Source: Channallabes apus
Lineage: Eukaryota > Chordata > Actinopteri > Siluriformes > Clariidae
Direction of reading: 5' to 3'
DNA length: 64,000 nt
Assembly: GCA_030522415.1 (NCBI GenBank)
Contig: CM060131.1
Location: 6,683,203 to 6,747,202 of the forward strand
A program made the translations under genes and the position numbers. Numbering within the stretch: the stretch's first letter is position 1; each line of letters opens with the position of its first letter. The notes beneath the pieces were generated by a model. That model searched no databases and had not been told where the DNA came from. It saw nothing but the letters and a program-made list of their open reading frames with translations. Shown one piece after another: positions 40,679-52,625 of the stretch.

Positions 40679-43600
40679 GCCACTCACACTGTGGAGGGGA
40701 CAGTGTGAGCAACAATGTTGAAACCCTCAACCCTGAGGAAGATATGCAATCCATGTATGAAAAGTATCTGGGATCTGCTCCACCTGGGACTGCTATATTG
40801 TTTCAGAATATGATTAGGCTCGATAAAGTTGACAGTCTGTTTTATTCTCGTGCACAGGTGGATGATAAAATCTCACTACTAGCACTGCTCGACACTGGCT
40901 CTATGGCTTGCACCATTAGTGAAGAAGCTGAGCAAGTACTAAAGAATGCTGGGCTAGCACTGGAGCCTGACAATACCCAGATTGAGTTTGTGCTTGTTGG
41001 TTGTGGTGGAGCCCAGATCAGACCCAAGTGTAAGACCCAAGTTTGCAACTTGAGCATGGAGGTATATGGATGTGCATTCAGTGTACCTGTTTTAGTGGTC
41101 CCTGGGCAAAAGGATCAGCTTATATTGGGCACTAATGTCATTAAACACCTTTTAAAACAGTTCAAGCAGTCACCCCAGTTCTGGCATGTTGTGAGCAAAC
41201 CGGAGTCCCCAGAAGCCCTTGAAATAATGCAGTTTCTCAATATGCTGTCTGGTATGAACAGGTGGAGAGGTGAAACAATTCCGGATGTCATTGGAACAGC
41301 TAAGTTAACTCGGGCAGTGACCCTTTCCCCAAGGCAAGAGCACCTGGTTTGGGCTAAGTTACCTGCGGCCTCGCCCCTTTCGGAGGGCAGTACCATCCTG
41401 ATTGAACCATCTAGGGCACAGACCCACATGAAAAACATCATTATCTGCAGGTCTGTGTGCCCCATGAGTGGTGACAAGTGGGTCCCAGTTAGGATTTTGA
41501 ACACCTCTGACAAGTATCTCACTCTAAAGCGTAACACCAAAGTGGCAGATGTGTCGCCCTGTATTGCCATTGAAGATTGGGATGTGGCCTCTGGACAGAA
41601 ACCAGCCGAAGAACTCAAGTTGCAGAGTCAAGCAGTGTGCAATGAATTAGGCAACAAGCCAAATGACTCTCCCTGTCCCAGTTTGCATGACAGCCTACTC
41701 AAGTTGGGGCTCAAAGACTTGGATATCGACTCTTGTGAGGTGTCTCACTACTGGAAATCTCAGTTGTTACAGCTAGTGCATGAGTATGAGGATGTCTTCT
41801 CAAAAAGTAAACTTGATTGTGGGATGGCTAAAGAATTTGTCCACCGTATCCATCTGTCCGATGATCGACCGTTCAGACTTCCATACCGACGTGTCCCACC
41901 GGGACAGTATCACAAGCTCCGGCAGGCACTTACGGAGATGGAAGAGCGTGAGATCATCCGTAAATCCAACAGTGAGTGGGCCTCTCCATTAGTGCTTGTC
42001 TGGAAAAAAAGTGGTGACCTCAGGATATGTGTGGATTACCGCTGGCTAAACACATGCACAGTCAAGGATGCACATCCCCTCCCTCACCAAGCTGACTGTC
42101 TTGCAGCTCTGGGAGGGAGTGCCATTTTCAGTGCCATGGACCTCACCTCTGGTTTTTACAACATCACCATGGCAGAGGAAGACAAGAAACTCACGGCTTT
42201 CACCACGCCAATGGGACTTTGAGTTCAACAGGCTTCCACAAGGCCTGTGTAATAGCCCCGCAAGCTTCATGCGCCGCATGATGAGTATATTTGGTGATCA
42301 AAAACTTCCTGACGCTGCTCTGCTATTTAGATGATGTGCTTGTGTATGCGCCCAATGAGTCTGAGGCCCTCAGGAGGTTGGAGATGGTCTTTAACAGGCT
42401 GCGTGCTCATGGCTTGAAACTGGCCCCCAAAAAATGTCAGCTACTCAGAAGAACTGTGAGGTTCTTGGGGCATATTGTGAATGAAAATGGTGTCTCGACC
42501 GATCCTGACAAGGTTAAAGCTATCACTGCTATGACAGAAAAAGATCTCATGATAGAGGATGGCATAACACCCTCGCAGAAGAAGATCAAGTCGTTTTTGG
42601 GGATGGTCATGTACTACCAGCAGTTCATTCAAAATTGTTCCAGCATAGCTAAGCCCTTATTCGCACTGACGGCTGCACCTAAAGGGAAGAGAGGGAATGC
42701 ACGTGGTGCTGCATCATTTAAGAAGTTACATCCAAGTGACTGGGGACAAGAGCAACATGACTCATTTGAGCAACTAAAATCTGCTGTGTTAGACTCTGTC
42801 ATCCTTGTACACCCCGACTTCAGTCAACCATTCATTTTGTCCACAGATGCCTCGCAGGATGGATTAGGGGCTGTACTATCTCAGGTCAGAGAGGGAGAGA
42901 GTAAGGCACGCCCCATCGCCTTTGCCAGCAAGGCCCTCACCCGAGCTCAGAGAAACTACCCTGCACACCGTCTAGAGTTCCTGGCATTGAAATGGTCTGT
43001 CTGTGATAAGTTTAGTCACTGGCTGAAGGGACACAGTTTCACTGTCTGGACTGACAACAATCCATTAACCTACATTCTTGTCATCACAAACTTGATGCGT
43101 GTGAGCAGAGATGGGTAGCTAAACTTTCCCCGTATAACTTCAGTATTAATGGAGAGTGGAACCAAGTTTCAAATCAAAGGGTGGTTACTTGGCTAGCTCA
43201 AGATCTGGAGCACCTGATACCACCTGGCCAAAGCGCCCTGCCTGTCTTCTCACTCCAAGAGCTCCAGGATGAGCAAGGGAGAGATGCAACATTGTCCCAA
43301 GTCATTTCATTTGTCACCCGAGGAAGACGACCATCAAGGAGAGAGAGAGCCGGACTATCATCTAAGGTTCTTAAAACCCTGAAACAGTGGGAGAAACTAA
43401 AAATGCTTGATGGCATCTTATACAGAGTGTGTAAAGATTCACTGACTGGGACGAGACGCCACCAGTATGTGACACCTTTCTCCTTAGTCGGCCATGTTCC
43501 GCGTGGTGTCCATGATAATGCGGGTCACCAGGGCCAGAGTAGAACATTGTACTTGGCAAGGCAGAGATTTTTCTGGACCACCATGGAACATGATGTCCGA

Positions 43601-45076
43601 GAATATGTCAAATGCTGCAAACGCTGCGTGGTTAGCAAGACGTTGGAGCCAGAAGGCAGAGCCCCACTTGAAAGTATCAAGACCACGTGCCCTCTCGAGC
43701 TGGTTTGTCTGGATTTTTGGTCTGCAGAGGATTCCAGAGGACAGAGTGTGGATGTGTTGGTGGTGACTGACCACTTCACCAAGATGGCCCATGCTTTCCA
43801 CTGTTCAAACCAGACAGCAAAACAAGTTGCACGCCAGCTCTGGGATAGGTACTTTTGTGTCTATGGCTTCCCCCAAAGGATCCATTCAGATCAAGGAGCG
43901 AGTTTCGAGAGCCAGTTGATCCGGGAGTTACTACAGATTGCAGGCGTGAAAAAGTCGAGGACAACGCCATACCATCCCATGGGCAACGGCCATACTGAGA
44001 GGTTCAACAGAACCCTGCGGAACATGATTAGAGCTTTACCACCTAGGGATAAGAGTAAATGGCCACAGATGTTGCAGACACTGACTTTTGCATATAACTG
44101 TACAGCTCACGAGTCGACTGGGTACGCCCCCTTTTATCTGATGTATGGGCGGATCCCCAGGCTGCCAGTGGATGTTATGTTTCACAACGTGGAGAGAGAC
44201 AATGATATTACAGACTATGACAGCTATGTCAAAAGAGTGAGGGAAGATCTCAAGGAAGCTCTCACTTTGGCCCAAGTCAATGCTGATTCCAGACAGCAGC
44301 GCCAAGCAGACTTGTATAACCTGAAGACAAAAGGGGCAGACATTGAGGAGGGAGACCGTGTTCTCGTGGCAAACAGAGGTGAACGTGGCCGCAGAAAGTT
44401 AGCTGATAGGTGGGACACTACGCTGTACACTGTGGTTTCTAAAGACTCAAGGTGCCATACTTATCGAATCAGAAACACAGCCAATAGCTTCTTGCCAGTG
44501 GAGACTGAACCAGAAGTCGATCCTTCCTTTGATAATGGCTCCGAGGCAAGTCAAAATAAGGGTGACATTGATGAAACGTCCTGTGCCCGTCAGTCAGAGT
44601 TTGATCCGACAGAGCGCACCGCCAATTGGGTGTCAGAGACCACCCTCTCAGTAGTTCTCCCAGAAAGAGAGTGTGTACCTTATGAACTTCCGCAAGTGCC
44701 TCAAGATAATGGTTTACCGGTGGTTGATAATTCCTGAACAAGCGTTAGTTCTGTAGGTGATGCTACCGGATCAGATGATGAGACTCACAGTGCTGTAGCC
44801 GGGACAAACATGGGCCACAGCAGTGAAAAGGGTAGTGTAAATGGTGGAGAAGAGCCAGACTCGAGTCACAGTCGCTCTGAGAGCCAAACAGCCAGAGGAG
44901 CTACAGCTGAGGTCATTTTGAAAATGGACAGAGTGCCGAGCAGCACAGTGAGGAGTATCAGAACAAGAGTTGGCAGGATTGTAAAACCAGTTAACCGACT
45001 GATTCAGAACATGACGCAGAGAAGTGCACCAACAGATAATGTGGTTAGAGAATTAGCCAAGACGTTATTTTTGTAA
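40585..45076 (+). pseudogene. pol: Element B Pol, broken
   Basis: Protease (LLALLDTGSMACTISE, about 40880), then reverse transcriptase in frame to 42222 (ICVDYRWLN, FSAMDLTSGFYN). A 2-base loss near 42218 and an extra A in an A run near 42303 shift the frame twice; it resumes with CYLDDVLVYAP. RNase H has LSTDASQDGLGAVLS. A break near 43070-43180 removes the end of RNase H. Integrase is in one frame from 43181: HHCC finger (HDNAGHQG...CCKRC), D (CLDFWSAEDS), D (HSDQGASFES) and E (MGNGHTERFN). A TGA at 44735-44737 precedes an in-frame C-terminal part to 45076 (RVGRIVKPVNRLIQNM). No chromodomain is present. Confidence 0.87.
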
Positions 45077-45398
45077 ACAACCGTCAGCCTAACTCCTATA
45101 AAGATTTTTAAAAGGTTAATAATTCAAGTTTAGAGCTTGCATAGCCCCTTGAGAAAGTTCATTCTAGAAGTAACGGTCATCAATTGATTAGAATAAGATT
45201 GTGTATAAGGCATTTTCTTGAGCAGGTGAGCACTAGAAGTCTGGCCAGCTTCTTTTGGCACTTTCCCTTTCAGTTGGGAGACAGTTTGTTGCATGAGTAC
45301 TATAATGTGAGAGAGTGATGACGTGCTATGTTAATGTTACTTAGAATCCGGCTAAGTACTAAATGTTACTAAATCACAGTTGGGACTGTTTTGAGAAG
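45077..45398 (+). other. Element B non-coding region before the 3' LTR
   Basis: No open frame or motif recognised between the pol end and the polypurine tract. Confidence 0.5.
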
Positions 45399-45412
45399 TT
45401 CAGGGGGGAGTA
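45399..45412 (+). promoter_or_regulatory. Element B polypurine tract
   Basis: TTCAGGGGGGAGTA directly before the 3' LTR. Confidence 0.7.
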
Positions 45413-46373
45413 TGTAGCTGACTCAATTTTTATTATTTTTATTTTTGTGTGAACATTCTCAAAACAACTCGTTTTGTTCTCATTTTAATTTAAGATGAAT
45501 GTTACCTATCTCTGTACAATAGTTCCTAGCTACCTGTTGTTGCAGAGGGGACATTATTTATAGTAACACACGGTAGACGCACATGCGGTGTAATAGCAAA
45601 TTACCTGCAAAAGCTGGAAGGCGCTGTTGCAGGTAAGACATGTACTAATTCTCTCTTCCACTTGTGTAAGCTGTTTAGTTTTATGTCATGTATTTTTTTT
45701 TAATTGCATGGAAACTATATGCATGTTGCTGCCGATGTGTCTAAGGGTTTATTATTGCTTTTGGTTGCTAAAAAAAAGAGAGGGAAAAGAAAACGGTCTT
45801 TAGTGATGTTTATTGTGACCGATTTTTAGCCTTATTAGCATGTTGTCTGGCTTTCTACAGGACACCTGAGATGTGAGCGTGTTGCCGTGTGCGTGTACTG
45901 ATTGTGCCCCTTGCTGTGTTTTTTTTAGGTATGTTTGTGTTTAATGCACTGTTCAATTCTTTCTATTGTTAAGTATGCATTCATTATACTTTGAATTAGA
46001 TTGGCATGACAAACACTTTGTTTAGGAATGTACTTTTCTTTAGAGGAAGATATATATTTTTTTTAGAGTTTGATTCCCATTTAAATGTAATAATTTTATT
46101 ATTTCATGTGGTGTTAATTGTATTAGTTATTTCTGCACAATTTTGTTTTGTTTATTGTAAACATTTGTGTAGACGCACATGCGGTGTAATAGCAAATTAC
46201 CTGCAAAAGCTGGAAGGCGCTGTTGCAGGACACCTGAGATGTGAGCGTGTTGCCGTGTGCGTGTACTGATTGTGCCCCTTGCTGTGTTTTTTTTTAGAAT
46301 AAACTGCAGAAATCAGAAATTGGTGTGCCTAGTTTTCATCACAGACATCAGCTACCATTTTAAAGCTGCTACA
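45413..46373 (+). repeat. Element B 3' LTR
   Basis: Same structure as the 5' LTR, including the duplicated leader: A1 45573-45632, intron-like 45633-45860, B1 45861-45928, then A2 46169-46228 joined to B2 46229-46297. Only a few positions differ, such as GAG/GAC in the first line and GCGGCTACA/GCTGCTACA at the end. Confidence 0.92.
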
Positions 46374-46377
46374 CAGG

Positions 46378-46902
46378 TAAATCACACTCAGAGGAACGCA
46401 GGTGCAGGAAATGACAGTCTTTATTAGAAGTCCCGTTTTTGACTTGAACAAACTCAACTTAGATATCACATATAACATTGTGCCCCAAGGGCTCTTTTCC
46501 AGGTGCGGTCTGCAGGGGATACACAAGAACAAAATAGTCACTACTTAACAATACTGAGAAATACGGGAGGACTGCAACAGAACCACATAGGGATCAGCCC
46601 GAACGCGCGAAGCTGTCTTGCTTCCGCTGCCTCGCCTGCAGATACCGCCTTAGACCTGGGAGAGAGAGAGAGAGAGAGAGAGATAACACGCAGAACATAA
46701 CGGGTGTGCACAACAGTGACCAGACATTGTGGTGTGGGTTCGGCTGGGTTAAATAGTGAGACACACAAGGTAGACACAGGTGATTTCTCTTTAGTGCTAA
46801 TGAACGACAATGACATATGTAGACACACTAGGGGGAGACAAAGCTACGGCTCAGTAATCCGGTGAACCTGATCTCCGGGGCCGAGGCGGATCGGATGTTA
46901 CA
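46378..46902 (-). repeat. Element C 3' LTR, main part
   Basis: Matches 51340-51864. The first 18 bases of this LTR (plus-strand order) are at 38131-38148, on the far side of element B. The gag-pol stop at 46851-46853 lies inside it. Confidence 0.9.
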
Positions 46903-49900
46903 TTACCCCCCCTCCCAGGACCGGCTTCCTGAGAGGGAGGTGGGCGCTCCCCTCTAGGTACCGAAGGGGGTCGGGACCCACCGGCCTGATGGAATTGCCG
47001 GCGAGCGGGTCGGCCTGGAGGTCGTGGCGCAGGACGATCCGGTTGAGCTTGATGGAACTCGAAAATGAGTTCTGGGCTCAGGATGTCCTTTGCCGGGACC
47101 CAGCTGCGTTCCTCCGGCCCATACCCCTCCCACTCCACCATGTACTGGAGGGAGCCACCTCGCCTTCGGGAGTCCAGCAGTTGCTGGACTCTAAACGCTG
47201 GAGCGCCCTCGATCTCCACAGCCCTGGGGAGTGAAGGGTCTACGACGCCTTCATCTAGTGGTCCCCGCATCACTGGCCTGAGAAGAGAGATGTGAAAGAC
47301 GGGGTTAATGCGCATGTGTGAGGGGAGTTGTAATTTAAAAGAAACGGGGTTAACTTGAGACACTATAGGAAAGGGACCGATGAATCTGTGAGAGAGTTTA
47401 CGGCAGGGGAGGTTGAGAGAGAGATCAAACCCGATCTCCTACCTGGAGCGGAGGACTTTCCCTTCGCCGCCTATCGGCGAATTTTTTGAACTGGCGAACT
47501 GCTTGGGAGATATTGGCATGCGCCCCCTCCCATACTTTTTCCGCTTTCTTAAACCACTCATCCACCATGGGGATATTAGTGGGAGTGGCATCCCAGGGAC
47601 AGAGCGGTGGCTGATGTTCGAGCACACATTGAAACGGCGTTAGGCCGGTTGAGGAGTGTCTCAATGAGTTTTGCGCATATTCCGCCCAGAATAAACAGTC
47701 CGCCTATTCATGTTGCCGACTACTACAATATGCGCGGAGGAATTTCCCGAGATCTTGGACAGTCCGCTCTGCCTGCCCGTTTGACTCCGGGTGATAGCCT
47801 GACGTTAGACTAACAGTGGTCCCCAATTTCTGGAAAAAAGCTTTCCAGACTTTTGCGACAAATTGGGGACCACGATCGGAAACAATGTCTTCCGGTATGC
47901 CGTAGTAGCGAAACACAGTGTTGAATAGGGTTTCCATCACCTGGGAGGTGGTTGGGAGGGCGCAGAACGGGACGAACCGGCAGCCTTTTGAGAAGCGATC
48001 TACTACTACTAGGACTGTCGTGTACCCTTTAGACACTGGCAGGTCCGTCACAAAGTCCACCGCTAGGTGGGACCACGGTCTGTTAGGTGTGGGTAAGGGC
48101 ATTAATTTTCCAACTGGCAACCCTCGGGGGCTTTTGGTGGTTGCACAGGTAGCGCAAGACGAAACTACTGTTTTCGCTGCTTCCTGCAGATTTGGCCACC
48201 AGAACCTAGGTTCTAGTAAATGACGTGTTCTCAACTCGCCGGGATGTCCTGATGACAAATTAGTGTGTGCTTCCACTGTCACTCGTTCACGTAGTGACTC
48301 CGGCACACAGGTTCGGTCCGGAGGACAGTCCGGCGGCACGGGTTCTGACCGTGTCGCCTGGGCTATCTCCGCATCGAGGTCCCACGTGATCGGGGCCACC
48401 ACGAGTGACGGGGGCAGAATGGGTTCGGGAACCTGGGTTCGGTCCTGCGTCGCAAAACAGCGGGATAACGCGTCCGCTTTTAGATTCTTAGAGCCGGGGC
48501 GATAAGTGATAACAAAGTGGAAACGAGTGAAAAACAGTGCCCAGCGGGCTTGTCGGGGGTTTAGTCTCTTAGCTTGTTGGAGGTACTCTAGGTTCTTATG
48601 ATCCGTGAGTACCGTGAATGCCTCCACTCCTCTAACGCTGCTTTTATTGCTAGCAGTTCGCGATTACCGATATCATAGTTGCATTCGGCAGGTGTCAGTT
48701 TTCGCGAGAAGAAAGCACAGGGGAATAACTTCTCCGGGTGGCCATGGCGCTGTGACAGTACCGCTCCGAGTCCTACCTCCGACGCGTCGACCTCAACTAC
48801 GAAGGGCTTGTTAGGGTCGGGAAGTTTTAATATAGGCGTGGAGGTAAAAGCTTGTTTTAGACGCTGAAACGCAATGCGCGCGTCCGGCGTGAACTGGTGT
48901 AGTTTGCACGGTTTACCCTTTAGTAAGCTAGTGAGCGGTGCTGCCAACGTACTATAGCCCCTAATAAAGTGCCTGTAAAAATTGGCAAACCCGAGGAAGC
49001 TTTGTAGCGCCTTCACTGAGGTTGGCTCCGGCCATTGGAGTACCGCTCTGACCTGGGCTGTGTCCATCTTGACCCCCAGTGGCCCTATGCGATAGCCCAG
49101 AAATGCAACCTCTGTCTTATGAAATTCACATTTCTTCGCCTTCATATAGAGCCCATGTTCCCTCAGACGACAGAGGACGGCGGTCACATGACGAACGTGC
49201 TCCTCGTATGACCGAGAGTAGACTAGGATGTCATCTAGATATACTATCACAAACCGGCTTAACATATGTCGGAGCACGTCATTCATGAACCCCTGAAACA
49301 CCGCAGGCGCGTTCACCAGTCCATAAGCCATCACATTGTACTGATAATGACCTGATGTAGTGCTAAACGCTGTCTTCCACTAATCGCCCTTGCAAACACG
49401 AACGAGGTTATAAGCGCTGCGGAGGTCCAGTTTGGTAAAGATGGACGCGCCGCGGAGCAGATCGATCGCGGCCGGAACCAGGGGTAGCGGGTGCTTATAT
49501 TTTACTGTGATGGTATTGAGCCCTCGATAATCAATACACGGCCGAAGGCCCCCGCCTTTTTCCTCGATAAAAAAGAAACCTGCCGATGCGGGCGACGTGG
49601 AGCGACTAATGAGTCCCTGCTGGAGAGCCTCTTTCACGTATTCCTCCATTGCCCGTGTTTCAGACACTGACAATGGATAAATCCGCGAGCAAGGCGGTGC
49701 TTTCCCCGGCAGGAGGTCAATAGCGCAGTCCCACGGGCGGTGAGGGGGAAGTCGTGCAGCGGCCCTGATACTAAATACGTCTTTAAAATTCACGTACTCT
49801 GATGGCACAAGGGTAGAGACTAGGGCGCTAGGACTTTCTACTGTGGTCGTTTGGGCCATCAATGAGGATGGCATGCAAAATTTCGCGCATCTAGGGGACC

Positions 49901-50261
49901 ATGAAAGGATGCGAGCACCTGCCCAATCAAAATTGGGGTTATGAGAGCTAAGCCAAGGGAGGCCGAGCACGACGGACTGACTCACCTGAGAGATCACATA
50001 AAATTCTAACTCCTCAGTGTGATTCGGGAAAGTTAATCGTAGGGGCACGGAGATCATGTTAACAGGCGATTGACCTAATGGGTTGCCATCAAGAGCGTTA
50101 ATCACGATCGGGGTTGGAAGCTTCGACACGGGAGCGTGCAGCGAGGAAAGTAGAGAGAATGAAATGAAATTCCCAGCCGATCCCGAATCTATTAGGGGGG
50201 AAACAGAAACCATATTATTATTATTATAAGACAATGTGGCCTTAACACAAAATGAACGGTT

Positions 50262-50477
50262 GGTTCGTGGAGGTGTGTTCGTGTGTATGGTTCGTGGGGG
50301 TGTGTCAGTGTTTATGGTTCGTGGGGGTGTTTTCGTGTGTACGGTTCGTGGGGGTGTGTCCGTGTGTACGGTTCGTGGGGGTGTGTCCGTGTTTATGGTT
50401 CGTGGAGGTGTGTTCGTGTGTATGGTTCGTGGAGGTGTCTTCGTGTTTGCGGTTCGTGGGGGTGTGCCCGTGTTTAC
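50262..50477 (-). repeat. 27-bp minisatellite in element C gag-pol
   Basis: Eight head-to-tail units of exactly 27 bp, each beginning GGTTCGTGG(G/A)GGTGT on the plus strand. On the minus strand they encode a nine-residue repeat around TPPRT, with I/V, N/H and D/N/K varying. The array lies between the zinc knuckle and the protease. Confidence 0.95.
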
Positions 50478-51306
50478 TTTTAACAATGGGCATTCTCTGA
50501 TGAGATGCCCTCCCCCCCCACAGTACAGGCACAGTCCGGCCGTGAGTCGTCGTCGCCTCTCCTGCGCCGATAGCCGGGATGTGCCTACGTCCATAGGCTC
50601 TGTCGTCGGGGTTTCGCGTGGTTCCGGTGGGCTTTTACTGAGGCGGGGGCGGTGGTGCGGTTCGACTCTGCCTCCTGCTCCTCTGGCGGGGGCCTGCCGT
50701 TTCTGACCGCGGAGGTGCTGGTCCAACTTGATGGCGAGTTGTATGGTTTCATCGAGATCCATCTCTGCATCTCCGCATGCCAACTCAAGCTGGATGTCTG
50801 GCTGGAGACCGTCCCGGAAGCGTGCGAGGAGGCTTTTCTCGCACCATTCACTCTCCGCGGCCAGGATCTTAAATTTCACCGAATATTCGGCGACGGTGGT
50901 TGGCCCCTGCTTGATCCGCAGTAGTTGTTGTTCCCCTGTCCGGCCCTGGTCAGGGTGGTAGAAGACGGCGCGAAACGCGCGGAGGAAGCGGATGAAGTCG
51001 CTCATATCCCGGCCACCCGCACTCTACATGGCGGCGGCCCAGTCCATCGCAGCGCCTGTGAGCTGTTGCGTGACAAAACTGATTTTTTTGTCTTTCGTCG
51101 AGACTGGGGTACTCAGCCAGGTACAGCTCACAGGCCAGGAGGAATTTTCTGCAACCCTCTGGGTCGCCAGCATGTCACGGACACTGTGGGCCAGGTCGCT
51201 GATCGGCCTGGCTAGGCTGTCCGTCTGTCCCTGCTGCCGTCTGATGAAGTCCATCATGGGGACAGTGTTGTCTGGCAAGGGTGTTCCTGCTGCGTTCGGG
51301 TATGAG

Positions 51307-51315
51307 GTCTGGTCA
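51307..51315 (-). promoter_or_regulatory. Element C self-priming primer-binding site
   Basis: TGACCAGAC (minus strand) begins three bases inside the LTR boundary. Its complement GTCTGGTCA is in the LTR at 51687-51679 (minus), 31 bp after the TATA-like CTATTTAA. No tRNA-type TGG site is present. The match is 9 nt, against 11 nt in element A, in keeping with decay. Confidence 0.6.
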
Positions 51316-51317
51316 TC

Positions 51318-51864
51318 TGTCATGACTGCTGCAGGTAAATCACACTCAGAGGAACGCAGGTGCAGGAAATGACAGTCTTTATTAGAAGTCCCGTTTTTGA
51401 CTTGAACAAACTCAACTTAGATATCACATATAACATGTGCCCCGAGGGCTCTTTTCCAGGTGCGGTCTGCAGGCGGAAACACAAGAACAAAATAGTCACT
51501 ACTTAACAATACTGAGAAATACGGGAGGACTGCAACAGAACCACATAGGGATCAGCCCGAACGCGCGAAGCTGTCTTGCTTCCGCTGCCTCGCCTGCAGA
51601 TACCGCCTTAGACCTGGGAGAGGGAGAGAGAGAGAGAGAGAGATATAACACGCAGAACATAACGGGTGTGCACAACGGTGACCAGACATTGTGGTGTGGG
51701 TTCGGCTGGGTTAAATAGTGAGACACACAAGGTAGACACAGGTGATTTCTCTTTAGTGCTAATGAACGACAATGACATACGTAGACACACTAGGGGGAGA
51801 CAAAGCTACGGCTCAGTAATCCGGTGAACCTGATCTCCGGGGCCGAGGCGGATCAGATGTTACA
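51318..51864 (-). repeat. Element C 5' LTR
   Basis: On the minus strand it starts TGTAACATCTGATCC and ends GCAGTCATGACA. A TATA-like CTATTTAA lies at 51718-51711 and the predicted RNA start is near 51687. A (GA)n run is inside. Confidence 0.9.
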
Positions 51865-51869
51865 AGCAC

Positions 51870-52060
51870 ATCCTGACAATGTTTGAATTGTATGGTTTTT
51901 ATGAAAACTAACGCTGGCTGTGATGTCCCTGTAGTGATTAAAACAGCGGATATAATTAATTTTTTTGTCTTTGAAATACATAAAGGGCATGAGGAGAAAG
52001 GTTATTGTAAGGATTTCTTGTTTTTTCTAGACCCCCTTTAGTCTAGTCAGTGCTCAGCCT
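51870..52060. other. Unassigned sequence
   Basis: Short flank between element C and the BEL/Pao element; nothing recognised. Confidence 0.4.
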
Positions 52061-52489
52061 GTATTCTGCTTCCTGCCTGGTACCAGGAAACCCCTCAATA
52101 ATACACATGTCCGTGCTTAGTGACACGTTCCAAGTTTATTGTGGAAGACAGGAGTATATATACGCACACACACAAAGAACCAAAGAAAAGGTGGGTGCAG
52201 GAGTGTTTACATCTGGTCAGGAATGTTTAGAAAAGATAAGGTAAAGAAGAACATAAAATTGGGAGTAGCTCTGCATTTACGAGTGTAGATGCGGTCATAT
52301 TATTTCACCAGTTTTGACGCGTAGCTCTGGTTTAAAGTTTCACTCATGACAGAAGTCCGATCTCTTTGTCTCTTGTAGTTTATTTTGTCAGCATCAAAGA
52401 ATCAACACTTCATACAGTCGTCTTGAGTAAATCCACTGTGATTACAGACACCAGTGCTGCATCTGGCAAATCTCTGACTTTTACAACAA

Positions 52490-52625
52490 CCTGTTTGCTG
52501 TATCTTATAAATTACAGTCTTGGCTTAGGTATATAACAACACTCTTGTTGTATCTTACATTCCCAGTTTACGTTAGCTTACGGTTACAACAACCTAGTTG
52601 CTGTATCTTACATTTTTAGCTTACC
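52490..52625. repeat. Short repeats in the BEL/Pao LTR
   Basis: Three related units with ACAAC...GTTGTATCTTACA (about 52490, 52545 and 52590), spaced about 50 bp. Confidence 0.6.

Larger units (their letters stand above)
38145..46377 (+). mobile_element. Ty3 element B, with tRNA-His primer site
   Basis: Plus-strand LTR element at 38149-46373, nested in the LTR of element C and flanked by CAGG (38145-38148 and 46374-46377). The intact LTR of C shows the empty site GCTGCAGGTAAATC, proving the 4-bp target duplication. LTRs are 959 and 961 bp and nearly identical. It has gag, pol and no chromodomain, a tRNA-type primer site at 39114, and a polypurine tract at about 45401. The coding region has several frame breaks despite the similar LTRs. 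Confidence 0.93.
46851..51323 (-). pseudogene. gag-pol: Element C Gag-Pol, broken
   Basis: Gag starts six bases inside the 5' LTR (ATG at 51323). A TAG at 51021-51023 breaks it. The same frame then runs from Gag (zinc knuckle CLYCGGGGHLIREC) through a nine-residue tandem repeat to the protease (LIDSGSAGNFIS) and reverse transcriptase, so gag and pol share one frame here. A TAG near 49380 interrupts the reverse transcriptase; it resumes with [10 protein letters not shown] deletion near 48600 damages the RNase H. Integrase follows ([28 protein letters not shown]) to a break near 47704, a TGA near 47424, then the chromodomain ([15 protein letters not shown]). No active protein can be made. Confidence 0.9.
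38126..51869 (-). mobile_element. Ty3 element C, sushi-type chromovirus, dead, carrying element B
   Basis: Minus-strand LTR element, outer limits 38131-51864, flanked by AGCAC on both sides (38126-38130 and 51865-51869). Its 3' LTR (left) is split by element B: 38131-38148 plus 46378-46902. Its 5' LTR is 51318-51864. The two LTRs differ at around ten places in about 545 bp, so it is older than elements A and B. Coding order is gag, protease, reverse transcriptase, RNase H, integrase, chromodomain. On the minus strand GGGAGGGGGGGTAA is the polypurine tract. Several stops and frame shifts make it inactive. Confidence 0.92.

Noticed and set aside
50250..50480. CRISPR-like array
   Set aside because: Units are contiguous 27-bp repeats without spacers, coding in a retrotransposon of a eukaryote.
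50236..50706. Plus-strand frame of 156 residues rich in VRGGV repeats
   Set aside because: It is the antisense of the 27-bp minisatellite in element C gag-pol.
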